Shown piece after piece: positions 44,986 through 54,090 of a DNA stretch of 64,000 bases. The stretch spans positions 1-64,000 of the forward strand of contig JAJDDY010000067.1 of assembly GCA_029260075.1 (NCBI GenBank), given 5' to 3'. The notes beneath the pieces are model-generated. The model searched no databases. It saw only the letters and a program-made list of their open reading frames with translations, and was not told the origin of the DNA. Position numbers and translations under genes: made by a program. The first letter of the stretch is position 1. Each line of letters opens with the position of its first letter. The stretch comes from Phycisphaerae bacterium (lineage in GTDB: Bacteria; Planctomycetota; Phycisphaerae; UBA1845).

Positions 44986-47900
44986 ATGGACACGCGTAGA
45001 CGTTGGATATGGTCTCTTGTCTTGGTTTCGCTTTTTTCAACAGGCGTCATGGCCATCGACGAGGGTGGGTCGGATGACGAAGATGACAACGCCAAGCCGA
45101 TGTCAGCGAACACCTTCGCCGGACTGAAGCTTCGCTCGATCGGTCCGGCGCTGATGTCGGGACGAGTTTGCGACTTCGCCGTCGACCCCACCGACGATAG
45201 TCACTACTACGTGGCCGTCTGCTCGGGCGGTGTATGGAAAACCACGAACGCCGGGATCACTTTCAAGCCGGTTTTCGACAGTCAAAGCTCCTATTCCATT
45301 GGCTGTGTGACCATGGACCCCAACAACAGCAACGTGGTTTGGGTCGGCGCCGGAGAGAACAACAGTCAGCGAAGTGTATCCTTCGGTGATGGTGTTTATC
45401 GCTCGCGCGATGGTGGCAAGAGCTGGAAGAACATGGGGCTCAAAGATTCCGAACACATCGGCATGATCGTCGTCGACCCACGCGATTCGGATACGGTATA
45501 TGTAGCTGCTCAGGGACGACTTTGGCGATCGGGTGGCGACCGCGGTCTCTACAAGACGACCAACGGCGGCAAATCGTGGGAGCGTGTCCTTCACATCAGC
45601 GACGACACGGGCGTCAACGAAGTACACATGGACCCGCGCAACCCGGACGTGCTTTATGCGTCGTCCTATCAGCGGCGCCGGCGCGTTTGGACGTTGGTCA
45701 ACGGCGGACCGGAGTCAGCCATCTACAAGTCAACCGACGCGGGCAAGACCTGGCGCAAACTGACGAGTGGCGTACCCGGTGGCGACAAGGGTCGCATCGG
45801 CATGTGTATTTCACCGGCAGATCCGGACGTGGTCTACGCCATTATCGAAGCCGCCAACGGCAACGGTGGATTTTTTCGATCAACCAACCGGGGCGAAACG
45901 TGGGTGAAGCGCGACAGCTACACCGCATCAAGCCCGCAATACTACAACGAAATCGTTTGCGATCCGCAGGACGTCGATCGTGTGTACACGTTGGACACGT
46001 TCATGCACGTCACGCAAAATGGCGGGAAATCCTTCAAGCGCACGCCGAGGAAATACCGCCACGTCGACGACCATGCGCTGTGGATCGACCCGAACAACAC
46101 GAACCACATGCTCGTGGGCTGCGACGGCGGTATCTACGAAAGCTACGAACGCGGCGAGAACTGGAATTTCAAACAGAACCTGCCCATCACCCAGTTCTAT
46201 CGTGTCAGCGTCGACAACTCGTCCCCGTTCTACTACGTCTACGGCGGCACGCAGGACAACAACTCGCAGGGTGGACCGGCGCGAACGACGAACCCAGCCG
46301 GTATCACGAACGAAGACTGGTTCGTGACCGTGGGCGGCGACGGCTATGAGTCGCGCGTCGATCCCGAAGACCCGAACATAGTCTACGCCCAGTGGCAATA
46401 TGGCGGTCTCGTGCGGCACGACCGTCGCAGCGGCGAAATCGTGGACATCAAACCACGCGAAGCCCCGGACCACGCTCCGTATCGCTGGAACTGGGATGCC
46501 CCGTTGATCATCAGCCCGCACAACCACACCCGATTGTACTTTGCTGCGCAGCGACTGTTTCGCTCGGACGATCGCGGCGAAAGCTGGACGGCCATCAGTG
46601 AAGACCTGACGCGACAGTTGGACCGCAATGCACTCAAGATCATGGGCAAAGTGCAAAGTGTCGACGCGGTTTCGAAGAACCGATCGACCTCAATCTTCGG
46701 CAACATCGTCTCGCTGGACGAATCGCCGCTTGCGGAGGGGTTGCTCTACGTTGGCACCGATGACGGCGTGGTAGCCATCACCGAAGACGACGGGCAAACC
46801 TGGCGCCGGGTCGAACTCTTCCCCGGCGTGCCCGACATGACCTATGTGAGTTGCCTCACGGCGTCACTACACGACGCCGACACCGTCTACGCCACCTTCG
46901 ACAACCACAAAGACGGCGACTTCAAGCCGTACGCATTGGTTAGCACCGACCGCGGACATAGCTGGAAGTCCATCACTGGCGATCTGCCCGAGCGCGACAT
47001 CGTGTATACGATCAAACAGGACCACGTCAAAGCCGATTTGCTTTTCGTGGGCACCGAGTTCGGCGTCTACTTCACGATCGACGGCGGCGAGAAATGGATC
47101 AGGCTTAAAGGGGGCATGCCCACCATCGCCGTGCGCGATTTGGACATTCAACGCCGCGAGAACGACCTCGCCTTGGCTACCTTTGGCCGCAGCTTCTACA
47201 TTTTGGATGACTACACGCCACTGCGCGACGTCAACAAAGAATTTTTCAAGCAAGACTCGGCTGTCTTCCCGGTGAAAGATGCGCTGCTCTATATCGAGAA
47301 CAGTCGTCTCGGCGGTTTCAACGGACGCGGCTCGCTCGGTGCCTCATACTATGCGGCGTCCAACCCACCGTTCGGCGCGGTGTTCACCTACTACATGAAG
47401 GAAAAACTCACCACGCGCAAGGAACGCCGTCAGAAGAAGGAGAAGAAGGCGTACAAGTCCGGGCGAACGCCCAAGTATCCCACGATCGAAGAACTTCGGG
47501 CCGAAGATGAGGAACGGAAGCCTTCAATCGTGCTGATCGTTCGTGACCAAGACGGTGAAATTGTACGAAGGATCAAGGGCTCGCGAAGCAAGGGCATCCA
47601 CCGTACGTCGTGGAACCTTCGCTATCCTTCGCCGAACCCCACGCGCCTCGCGCGCGGCGCCGACCTTCCACCGTGGATGCGTTCACCCTCAGGACCACTG
47701 GCGCTTCCCGGAAGCTATACGGTGACGCTCGCGAAACAGGTGGACGATGAAATCACCGAACTCGGCGATCCGGTTCCGTTCGAGGTCACACCGCTCAATC
47801 TGGCTACGTTCACAGCCGAGGATCGCGACGTGGTCATGGCCTTCCACAAGAAGGTCGCGCGACTGCAAGGCGCCGTTCGAGGTGCGGGCCGAGCGATGGG

Positions 47901-48288
47901 AGAGATCGGCACTCGGCTTGACCACATTCGTCAAGCCATTCTCGATACGCCCGCCGCTGACCGTGCCCTACTTACTGAAGCCCGCGAACTGAAGGCTCGC
48001 CTCAACAAGTTGCGCACGACGATGAACGGCGACCGCACGCTGTCCAAACAGCAAGAACCCGTTCCGCCGTCCATCAGCACCCGCGTTTCGGTGGCTGCGG
48101 ATTGGTACGTTACCTCAGCCCCAACCCGAACCCAGAAGGAAGCCTATCGCATCGCCGGCGAAGCGTTCACCACCGCACTGGCTGATCTGCGTTCGCTGGC
48201 TGCGGACCTCAGCAGCTTGGAAGACAAACTCGAAGAAGCCGGCGCCCCCTGGACGCCAGGCCGCCTGCCGACGTGGGAGATCGAGTAA
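44986..48288 (+). CDS. Secreted VPS10/sortilin-type beta-propeller protein
   Basis: 1100 residues. I start at the ATG at 44986: AAAGGA is 5 bases upstream and it gives the signal peptide WIWSLVLVSLFSTGVMAID. An acidic linker (EGGSDDEDDNAKP) precedes a large propeller of BNR/Asp-box repeats (GGVWKTTNAGITF, DGVYRSRDGGKSW, RGLYKTTNGGKSW, SAIYKSTDAGKTW, GGFFRSTNRGETW, LFRSDDRGESW). The C-terminal part (from about residue 770) has a lysine-rich stretch, a beta domain with RRIKGSRSKGIHRTSWNLRY, and helical ends. This architecture is widespread in Bacteroidetes and planctomycetes, annotated as glycosyl hydrolase or sortilin-like, but no sialidase catalytic residues are evident. Likely binds extracellular ligand. 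Confidence 0.9.
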   Translation: MDTRRRWIWSLVLVSLFSTGVMAIDEGGSDDEDDNAKPMSANTFAGLKLRSIGPALMSGRVCDFAVDPTDDSHYYVAVCSGGVWKTTNAGITFKPVFDSQSSYSIGCVTMDPNNSNVVWVGAGENNSQRSVSFGDGVYRSRDGGKSWKNMGLKDSEHIGMIVVDPRDSDTVYVAAQGRLWRSGGDRGLYKTTNGGKSWERVLHISDDTGVNEVHMDPRNPDVLYASSYQRRRRVWTLVNGGPESAIYKSTDAGKTWRKLTSGVPGGDKGRIGMCISPADPDVVYAIIEAANGNGGFFRSTNRGETWVKRDSYTASSPQYYNEIVCDPQDVDRVYTLDTFMHVTQNGGKSFKRTPRKYRHVDDHALWIDPNNTNHMLVGCDGGIYESYERGENWNFKQNLPITQFYRVSVDNSSPFYYVYGGTQDNNSQGGPARTTNPAGITNEDWFVTVGGDGYESRVDPEDPNIVYAQWQYGGLVRHDRRSGEIVDIKPREAPDHAPYRWNWDAPLIISPHNHTRLYFAAQRLFRSDDRGESWTAISEDLTRQLDRNALKIMGKVQSVDAVSKNRSTSIFGNIVSLDESPLAEGLLYVGTDDGVVAITEDDGQTWRRVELFPGVPDMTYVSCLTASLHDADTVYATFDNHKDGDFKPYALVSTDRGHSWKSITGDLPERDIVYTIKQDHVKADLLFVGTEFGVYFTIDGGEKWIRLKGGMPTIAVRDLDIQRRENDLALATFGRSFYILDDYTPLRDVNKEFFKQDSAVFPVKDALLYIENSRLGGFNGRGSLGASYYAASNPPFGAVFTYYMKEKLTTRKERRQKKEKKAYKSGRTPKYPTIEELRAEDEERKPSIVLIVRDQDGEIVRRIKGSRSKGIHRTSWNLRYPSPNPTRLARGADLPPWMRSPSGPLALPGSYTVTLAKQVDDEITELGDPVPFEVTPLNLATFTAEDRDVVMAFHKKVARLQGAVRGAGRAMGEIGTRLDHIRQAILDTPAADRALLTEARELKARLNKLRTTMNGDRTLSKQQEPVPPSISTRVSVAADWYVTSAPTRTQKEAYRIAGEAFTTALADLRSLAADLSSLEDKLEEAGAPWTPGRLPTWEIE

Positions 48289-48700
48289 GCGATTAGGGCA
48301 CACATTGGGCGTCGTCCGCGAACGTGGGCGGCGCCCCTGTGGAGGGACGAGATAGGAATCTCGTCCCAGCAATCCCCCTTCCTACTCGTCCCGGCATTAC
48401 CCCTTCCCGACTGCGTGGCCCATGGCTTTAGCCGTGGGGCAGTCGAATCGGCGGCGGCTTCGAGGCTGACCATACCATATTGATGGCACTATGACCTGCC
48501 TGCGCTCACGTCGTTTCCGGCGCTTGCCCCCAGGGCCAGAGCACATTAAACCCCTTGTATTACAGGGACTTACGGTCAGTAGTGGTTGCTACCACCGAGG
48601 AATCGTGACTCTTCCATTACGCTGCATACTGGTCTCATAGCGTCTTCCCAGCGAAAAACCCAATCTCGCCAGATCGCCCACTTCGCCTATTTTTCCCTAT
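48289..48700. repeat. Convergent gap with families E and C
   Basis: 412 bases between the converging VPS10-type and NAD kinase genes. Family E at about 48340-48372 (GGGACGAGATAGGAATCTCG, then TCCC), family C at 48417-48451. At 48480-48700 I see no repeat and no gene; CCCTTGTATTACAGGG near 48555 is a lone palindrome of unknown role. Confidence 0.7.
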
Positions 48701-49561
48701 CTATGCGCGCTGGGCCTGCGCTTGCCCCCAATGAAGCTTGGTGACCAAATTGTGCCATGGGGCGTGTAGCGGGTGTCGCACGAGCAGAAGATCGGACGGG
48801 AACCTTCGAATCAGTACACGATCGCCGCGTTCCAATGGCGACGAAACCTGTCCGTCTACAATGGCCGTGGTTCCGTCGTTGACATCTTCGAGCTTGATTT
48901 CGATAACGGAATCGCGCTCGATGACCAGCGGACGATGAGTTAGCGAATGGGGGCAGAGCGGCGTGAGCACGATGGCGTCGACACCGGGTTGCATGATCGG
49001 TCCGCCCGCGGAAAGATTGTGACCCGTCGAACCGTTCGGCGTACACACGATCAAGCCATCGCCGCCGATTCTGGTCAGATGACCGTCATTGATGCTGACG
49101 TCGAGGTGGATGACGCGAAAGGGCGGACCGGCTTGGATCACACAGTCGTTGACAGCCAAGTTGGTTTCTTTCGCACCGCGGCCGTGCTCGATCGTCACGT
49201 GCAACAAGCACCGTCGAGAGATGGCGGCGTCTGCGGCGAGGACGCGATCGAAGCATGACTCAAGATCCTCTATCGAGAATTCCGCAAGGAACCCGAGCTT
49301 GCCGGCGTTGACGCCGATGATGGGGAGTTGGTCGGCGCCAAGCGAACGGGCGACGCCGATCAGCGTGCCATCACCGCCCAAGACAACCAGTCGGTGGGCA
49401 CGGGTCTGCTGAGCTACGCAACCGTCGAAGCCCAGGCTGGCTCCAACGACTTCGCAGCGCGACTCGGCGAACGAACGAATTCGCTCCAGTACGTCTGCCG
49501 CTTCCGGCTTGTCGGGATTGCCCAGCAGGTATACGCGGGGCGATTGGACATGCGTAGACAA
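48701..49561 (-). CDS. ppnK: NAD kinase
   Basis: 286 residues, normal for bacterial NAD kinases. It phosphorylates NAD to NADP in the cytoplasm. LVVLGGDGTLIGVARSL is the diphosphate-binding loop, VNAGKLGFLAEFS the second motif, TPNGSTGHNLSAGGPI and DGQVSSPLERGDRVLIRR the C-terminal family motifs. The predicted start is a TTG (MSTHVQSPRVYLLGN), with TGGGAG about 10 bases upstream; no ATG occurs at a better position. No operon partner is evident. Confidence 0.94.
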   Translation of the reverse strand: MSTHVQSPRVYLLGNPDKPEAADVLERIRSFAESRCEVVGASLGFDGCVAQQTRAHRLVVLGGDGTLIGVARSLGADQLPIIGVNAGKLGFLAEFSIEDLESCFDRVLAADAAISRRCLLHVTIEHGRGAKETNLAVNDCVIQAGPPFRVIHLDVSINDGHLTRIGGDGLIVCTPNGSTGHNLSAGGPIMQPGVDAIVLTPLCPHSLTHRPLVIERDSVIEIKLEDVNDGTTAIVDGQVSSPLERGDRVLIRRFPSDLLLVRHPLHAPWHNLVTKLHWGQAQAQRA

Positions 49562-49960
49562 CTCGATCTACTCCCAAGTGATTTCTCGGATCAGGGCGGG
49601 CAGTCGATTGGACGCCGGATTCGACTCCCCCAACTCGAAAGGGTGGGCCACCTAGGTCAGCTTGCCACTCCTCAACGAAACGATGACACAGCACTATCGC
49701 TCCGTCACATATCGAATGACGGGCGTACCGAGCCGCGCCCGTAAGGAAGCGGTCCCTCTTCGAGGCGAAAAACCGCTCCCTTACGGGCTCGGCTCAAAGC
49801 AACCCTTCTTGAACACCCACCACCAACCTGTTGAAGAAAGCCGGCATTCAATCGCGTCGCTGCGAACCCGCCCGCGACAAGGGGCCGCGTTCCCGTCGAG
49901 AGGCAGGAATCGTTAACGGATCACCGGCTGGAAGCCGGTGCCACACTTTTTCAACAGGCA
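49562..49960. repeat. Gap with families C, A and B
   Basis: 399 bases. Family C at 49618-49653 (GATTCGACTCCCCCAACTCG), family A palindrome at 49726-49796, and most of the family B unit at 49828-49965. No gene. Confidence 0.75.
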
Positions 49961-49965
49961 CTAGC
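49828..49965. mobile_element. Family B unit overlapping the dxs stop
   Basis: About 138 bp. The left end is CCTGTTGAAGAAAGCCGGC, the right end TTTTTCAACAGGCACTAGC. The B hairpin (GATCACCGGCTGGAAGCCGG) is near the right end; a GACAAGGGGCCGCG segment replaces the GACAAGTCCCGTC seen elsewhere. CTA at 49961-49963 in the end is the TAG stop of dxs. Confidence 0.75.
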
Positions 49966-51883
49966 GCTGAAGCAGCGACGATGCACCGACGGATTGTACG
50001 GGTCGATCCGCAACAGATTCGACGAGTGATTGCACGGTCGACGCGATACCGGCTGCGTCGATGCAACATTCCGCAAGCTGTCCGGCGCGTGAACCGTGGG
50101 CGACGAACCGATCCGACGGCATACCCAAGCGCGTCGTTTGCGACGCATCGAGGCCAAGCTCCTGCGCAGCTTCGAGCACAGCCGATCCGAATCCGCCGAC
50201 CACGCCATGATCTTCAACCGTGATCACCGGGGCGCGATGGGCATAGGCCTCACGAACCATATCCAAATCGACCGGGCTGGCGAAACGCGCATTCACCACA
50301 GTCGTTTCGATCCCGCTATCGGACAAAATTTCCGCCGCGTCCATAGCGGCTTGCACCGTCACACCGTAGCACAACAACGTCGCATCAGCGCCGTTGCGAA
50401 GTCGGTGGGATTTCCCGAGAACGAATGGGGGCGAGCTTTCCACGCATTCAGGCACGATGTCACGCGGGTATCGCACGGCGCAGGGTCGGTCGAGCGAAAG
50501 CCCCAATCGCATAGCCTCACGAAGTTCTGACGCATCCGCAGGGGCCATAAGCACCATACGCGGGAAGCCTCGAAGATAAGCGATGTCGAGAAATCCGTGG
50601 TGTACTGGCCCGTCGCCACCGACCAGTCCGGCTCGGTCGAGGCAGAACATGACCGGCAAGCCTTGCAGTGCGACCTCTTGGAAAACCTGGTCGAACGCCC
50701 GCTGAAGAAACGTGGAGTAGATGGCGACGACAGGCCTGAGCCCCGCCTTGGCCATACCGGCGGCCATATCCACCGCGCAACTTTCCGCAATGCCAATGTC
50801 GCGGCACCGGTCGGGGAATCGCTCCTGGAATCGATCCAACCCAGTACCGTCGAGCATGCCCGCGGTCATTGCGTAGATGGCTGGGTTGTTCTCAGCCAAA
50901 TCGATCAATGCGTCGACGAACGCACTCGTCCAGCTTGTTCCCGATCCGCGTTTGATGGTCACCTTGCCGCTTTGGATGACGAACGGCTTGGGACTGTGGT
51001 ACTTGCCCGGTTCCGCCACCGCCCAATCGCACCCTTTTCCCTTAGTCGTATGCACATGCAACAACACGGGGTGCTGTGCCCGCTGAAGGACTTCCAGTAT
51101 TTCGACAAGGTGCTTGATGTCGTGTCCGTCGACGGGTCCGACGTATTGCACGCCCATGGCCTCAAACACCTTACCGGGGGAGACCGTAGCTTTGATTCCC
51201 TCTTTCAAATGGGCGATCATTTCGAACGCCGGTCTGCCCACGAGTGGAAGCTTGGGCAGCACGCGTTTGGTGCGTGCCTTCATGTCTTCGTAGAAATCGC
51301 TCACGCGGAACTTGGCTAGGTATTCGGCCAGAGCGCCCTGCGTCGGGGAGATGCCCCACTCGTTATCGTTGAGCACGGCGAGGAACTGCCGCTTGAGCGT
51401 GCCGGCCTGGTTGAGCCCTTCGAACGCCACGCCGTTCACAATGCTGGCGTCGCCGATAAGTGCCACGGTTCGGCAGTCGCGCTTAAGCAACTGATCGGCC
51501 CGTGCCAAGCCGACGGCTGTGGCGATGGACGTGCCGGCGTGACCCACACTGAACAGATCGAACTCGCTCTCGTGAACTTCGGGGAAGCCGGAAAGACCGC
51601 CCGCCTGGCGAATCGTGTGGAACCGTTCTTCGCGACCCGTGAGCAGCTTGTGCGGATAACACTGATGACCCACGTCCCACAGCAAGCGATCAGTTGAAAA
51701 ATCGAAGACGCGGTGGAGCGCCACGGTCAGGTCGGTGACACCGAGGTTGCTCGCGAGGTGGCCGCCTTGTTTCCCGACGACTTTGATAATGCGCTGCCGG
51801 ATTTCTTCGGCCAGCGCGGGCAGGTCGTCCAGCGACATCGCCCTGACGTCCTTAGGGGACTTGATGTTCTCTAGAAAACTCAT
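49961..51883 (-). CDS. dxs: 1-deoxy-D-xylulose-5-phosphate synthase
   Basis: 640 residues, full length. It condenses pyruvate and glyceraldehyde 3-phosphate, with thiamine diphosphate, in the first step of the MEP isoprenoid pathway. GGHLASNLGVTDLTVALH is the N-terminal signature; the TPP/Mg motif is GDASIVNGVAFEGLNQAG; the pyrimidine-domain glutamate region is in IGIAESCAVDMAAG; FCLDRAGLVGGDGPVHHG is typical. The polyprenyl synthase gene lies 100 bases upstream on the same strand, so they probably form an isoprenoid operon. The TAG stop lies inside the end of a family B unit. CrtI-like genes are over 28 kb away. Confidence 0.97.
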   Translation of the reverse strand: MSFLENIKSPKDVRAMSLDDLPALAEEIRQRIIKVVGKQGGHLASNLGVTDLTVALHRVFDFSTDRLLWDVGHQCYPHKLLTGREERFHTIRQAGGLSGFPEVHESEFDLFSVGHAGTSIATAVGLARADQLLKRDCRTVALIGDASIVNGVAFEGLNQAGTLKRQFLAVLNDNEWGISPTQGALAEYLAKFRVSDFYEDMKARTKRVLPKLPLVGRPAFEMIAHLKEGIKATVSPGKVFEAMGVQYVGPVDGHDIKHLVEILEVLQRAQHPVLLHVHTTKGKGCDWAVAEPGKYHSPKPFVIQSGKVTIKRGSGTSWTSAFVDALIDLAENNPAIYAMTAGMLDGTGLDRFQERFPDRCRDIGIAESCAVDMAAGMAKAGLRPVVAIYSTFLQRAFDQVFQEVALQGLPVMFCLDRAGLVGGDGPVHHGFLDIAYLRGFPRMVLMAPADASELREAMRLGLSLDRPCAVRYPRDIVPECVESSPPFVLGKSHRLRNGADATLLCYGVTVQAAMDAAEILSDSGIETTVVNARFASPVDLDMVREAYAHRAPVITVEDHGVVGGFGSAVLEAAQELGLDASQTTRLGMPSDRFVAHGSRAGQLAECCIDAAGIASTVQSLVESVADRPVQSVGASSLLQR

Positions 51884-51985
51884 CGTGGCTCAAATCCGTA
51901 GCGTCAACCTTCGGCCCGCCCGGCACGCGGCCGAACAACGCCACAGTCTATCCCCATCATAGGAAATTCCAAGTTTTCACAGCTT

Positions 51986-52879
51986 TCAATAATCTCGACC
52001 GATCATAAACAAGGCCAAGTCCCGCAAGTCTGCGGCGCGGTCTCCGAACGGTTCAAGCTGCTCAACCGCCACACGCGCCGCAGCCGTCGCTCGCTTGCGG
52101 CCTTCATCAACACCTACGCACCGCGGAACGGTTTGCTTGTTCGCGTCGACATCTTTTCCTGTGCGTTTGCCAATCTGTTGCGATGAGGCCGTCAGGTCCA
52201 ATAAATCATCGGCAATCTGAAACGCCATGCCCACAGTTTGTCCGAACGCACCCACGCGGTCGATCGCGTCATCATCACCGCCGCCCACGATCGCGCCGAT
52301 TCGGCAGGAGGCTGCAAATAGGCGGGCGGTTTTGCGAACTTGGATGTAGTCGGTGATTGCAAGGTCAGGCGATTGAGTTTGGCCGACGATATCAGCCATT
52401 TGACCGCCGATCATCCCGCGCCACCCAACGCCCTCAGCCAGTTCGAGCACGAGTCGTCCGACCGATGTAGGGTCCGGCGCGTGACGGGCGACAAGTTCAA
52501 ACGCCAGCAGTACCAAGGCGTCACCGGCGAGGACGGCGGTCGCTTCATCGAATTGCTTGTGGCAAGATGGTCGCCCGCGTCGCAGGTCGTCGTCATCCAT
52601 GGCTGGCAAGTCATCGTGGATCAAGCTGAAAGCATGAAGGCACTCAATAGCGGCCGCTATCGGCATGGCTGTTTCAGTGTCGCCGCCAACGAGCGCACAG
52701 CAGCGAACGACCAGGTAGGGGCGTAGTCGTTTTCCCGAACCGAGGGCAGAGTAGCGCACGGCTTGCGCCAGTCGATCGGGCACGTCCGCGGCGTTCTGCA
52801 GGAGTTCCTCAAAACGCGGGTCGAACGTTTGGGCGAAGTCGTGCAGCCGGGTTCGGACATCAATGGATGAATGCGTCAC
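51986..52879 (-). CDS. Polyprenyl diphosphate synthase, FPP/GGPP type
   Basis: 297 residues. It adds isopentenyl diphosphate to allylic diphosphates to make C15-C20 chains. The first Asp-rich motif is LIHDDLPAMDDDDLRRGRPS (DDxxxxD), typical of FPP synthases, and the second is FQIADDLLDLTASS. GSGKRLRPYL is the IPP-binding segment. The start codon is GTG. Its place directly upstream of dxs fits isoprenoid supply (undecaprenyl, quinone or hopanoid/carotenoid precursors). The chain length cannot be fixed from sequence alone: ispA or crtE-like is equally possible. Confidence 0.92.
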   Translation of the reverse strand: MTHSSIDVRTRLHDFAQTFDPRFEELLQNAADVPDRLAQAVRYSALGSGKRLRPYLVVRCCALVGGDTETAMPIAAAIECLHAFSLIHDDLPAMDDDDLRRGRPSCHKQFDEATAVLAGDALVLLAFELVARHAPDPTSVGRLVLELAEGVGWRGMIGGQMADIVGQTQSPDLAITDYIQVRKTARLFAASCRIGAIVGGGDDDAIDRVGAFGQTVGMAFQIADDLLDLTASSQQIGKRTGKDVDANKQTVPRCVGVDEGRKRATAAARVAVEQLEPFGDRAADLRDLALFMIGRDY

Positions 52880-53275
52880 TCGTCAGCCTATCGCGTTGGT
52901 GAAGCGTTATTGTGTTTCACAAGTAACCGGGTGGCCCATCTCTTATCTAAGAAGTCTCTTTCCGAGCCGCGCCCGTAAGGAAGCGGTCCGGTCTCAAGTG
53001 CGAAAACCGCTCCCTGACGGTCGCGGCTCGGTTCGAAGCAACCGTCTCTAACCACTCTCTTAGACGTGGGGGAGTCGAATCCCGTTTCGATTCGAGTCCC
53101 CCAAGGCTAAAGCCATGGGCCGCCCGACGATTCGTGTTCCCCAAGGCTGAAGCCATGGGCCACCAAGTCAGTCAACTGACCGATCGCGGAGCACTGAGAC
53201 GCTGGGCATTCGATGGACACGAACATGCGGTTGATTGTCCTCCCACACGGACGGACTCGCATTGCTCAAGGGCAT
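52880..53275. repeat. Gap with families A and C
   Basis: 396 bases. Family A palindrome at 52961-53031, with outer bits TATCTAAGAAGTCTC and CTCTTAGACG like those beside acp, then family C copies at about 53068-53118 and 53125-53165. No gene. Confidence 0.75.
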
Positions 53276-53884
53276 TCAAATCCCTGTTGATACCGACCCG
53301 GCCAAACAGTCGGCTACGTCTCGGAGCACAGCCAACGGCGGTTGGTCCGCGTTGACCCGCGCGACGAGTTTCTTGGGGAACGCATCGACCACCGGTCGGG
53401 TCTCACGTTCGTAGACCTCGATTCGGTGTTCGATCACGGTGCGATCCGCGTCGTCCGGTCGATTGGACTTCGTAGCGCGATTGACAAGCCGAGCGATCAG
53501 GGCGTCACGATCTTCCATGACCAGATGCACAATGCGCAGAACGTTGATGGCCTCAGCCATCAGGTCGACCTGTGCGACGGTGCGCGGAATGCCATCGAGA
53601 AGGAGCGTGTGGTACGTCGGATCCACGGCGCCGGTGTCGCGGAGGTTGTCGAGGTGCTGGCAAAAAACACGAACCGTCAACTCGTCCGGAACAAGTTTGC
53701 CCTGTGTGGAATAGGAGAGAAACTCTTTGCCGATGTCGGACGTTTTGTCCAGACCACGAAAGATGTCCCCCATCGCCAGATGCACAAGGTTGGGTAATTG
53801 TCCGAGCACTGCACCTTGCGTGCCTTTTCCAGTGCCAGGTCCGCCGAACAAAAGGACGCTCGAATATCCCTTGGAATTCGCCAC
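53276..53884 (-). CDS. adk: Adenylate kinase
   Basis: 202 residues. Interconverts ATP+AMP and ADP. P-loop LLFGGPGTGKGTQGAVL at about 11-27, AMP-binding HLAMGDIFRG and LLLDGIPRTVAQ, where the usual GFPR is GIPR. The LID is short, without the zinc cysteines. The start is a GTG with AGGAG 6 bases upstream, a good site. Divergence in the GxPR motif means an adk-like nucleotide monophosphate kinase is possible, but adenylate is most likely. Confidence 0.9.
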   Translation of the reverse strand: MANSKGYSSVLLFGGPGTGKGTQGAVLGQLPNLVHLAMGDIFRGLDKTSDIGKEFLSYSTQGKLVPDELTVRVFCQHLDNLRDTGAVDPTYHTLLLDGIPRTVAQVDLMAEAINVLRIVHLVMEDRDALIARLVNRATKSNRPDDADRTVIEHRIEVYERETRPVVDAFPKKLVARVNADQPPLAVLRDVADCLAGSVSTGI

Positions 53885-53941
53885 GTTGTTCTCCTAACCG
53901 TTGCCCACGTCGTGTCGCAAGCGACCGGGACTTTGTGTCAA

Positions 53942-54090
53942 ACCCGCCCCGCCTCTTGAAAAAGTGCGGCGTCGGCTTCCAGCCGGTGATCCGTTAGCGA
54001 TCTCGTCCTCTTGATGGGAACGAAGTACGTTACCACGTGCGCGTTCGCGGTGACGCGATTGAACACCGGCACTGTTCAACACCCCGCTAG
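53942..54090. mobile_element. Family B unit overlapping the ppiC-type stop
   Basis: The left end includes CCTCTTGAAAAAGTGCG and a B hairpin (GGCTTCCAGCCGGTGATCC); the right end is GAACACCGGCACTGTTCAAC with ACCCCGCTAGC. CTA at 54087-54089 is the TAG stop of the peptidyl-prolyl isomerase gene. The internal GATGGGAACGAAGTACG is a decayed copy of GACGGGGACAAGTCCCG. Confidence 0.7.

Noticed and set aside
48540-48580. Possible attachment site or tRNA remnant around CCCTTGTATTACAGGG
   Set aside because: No integrase, no tRNA 3' end and no second copy in the window.
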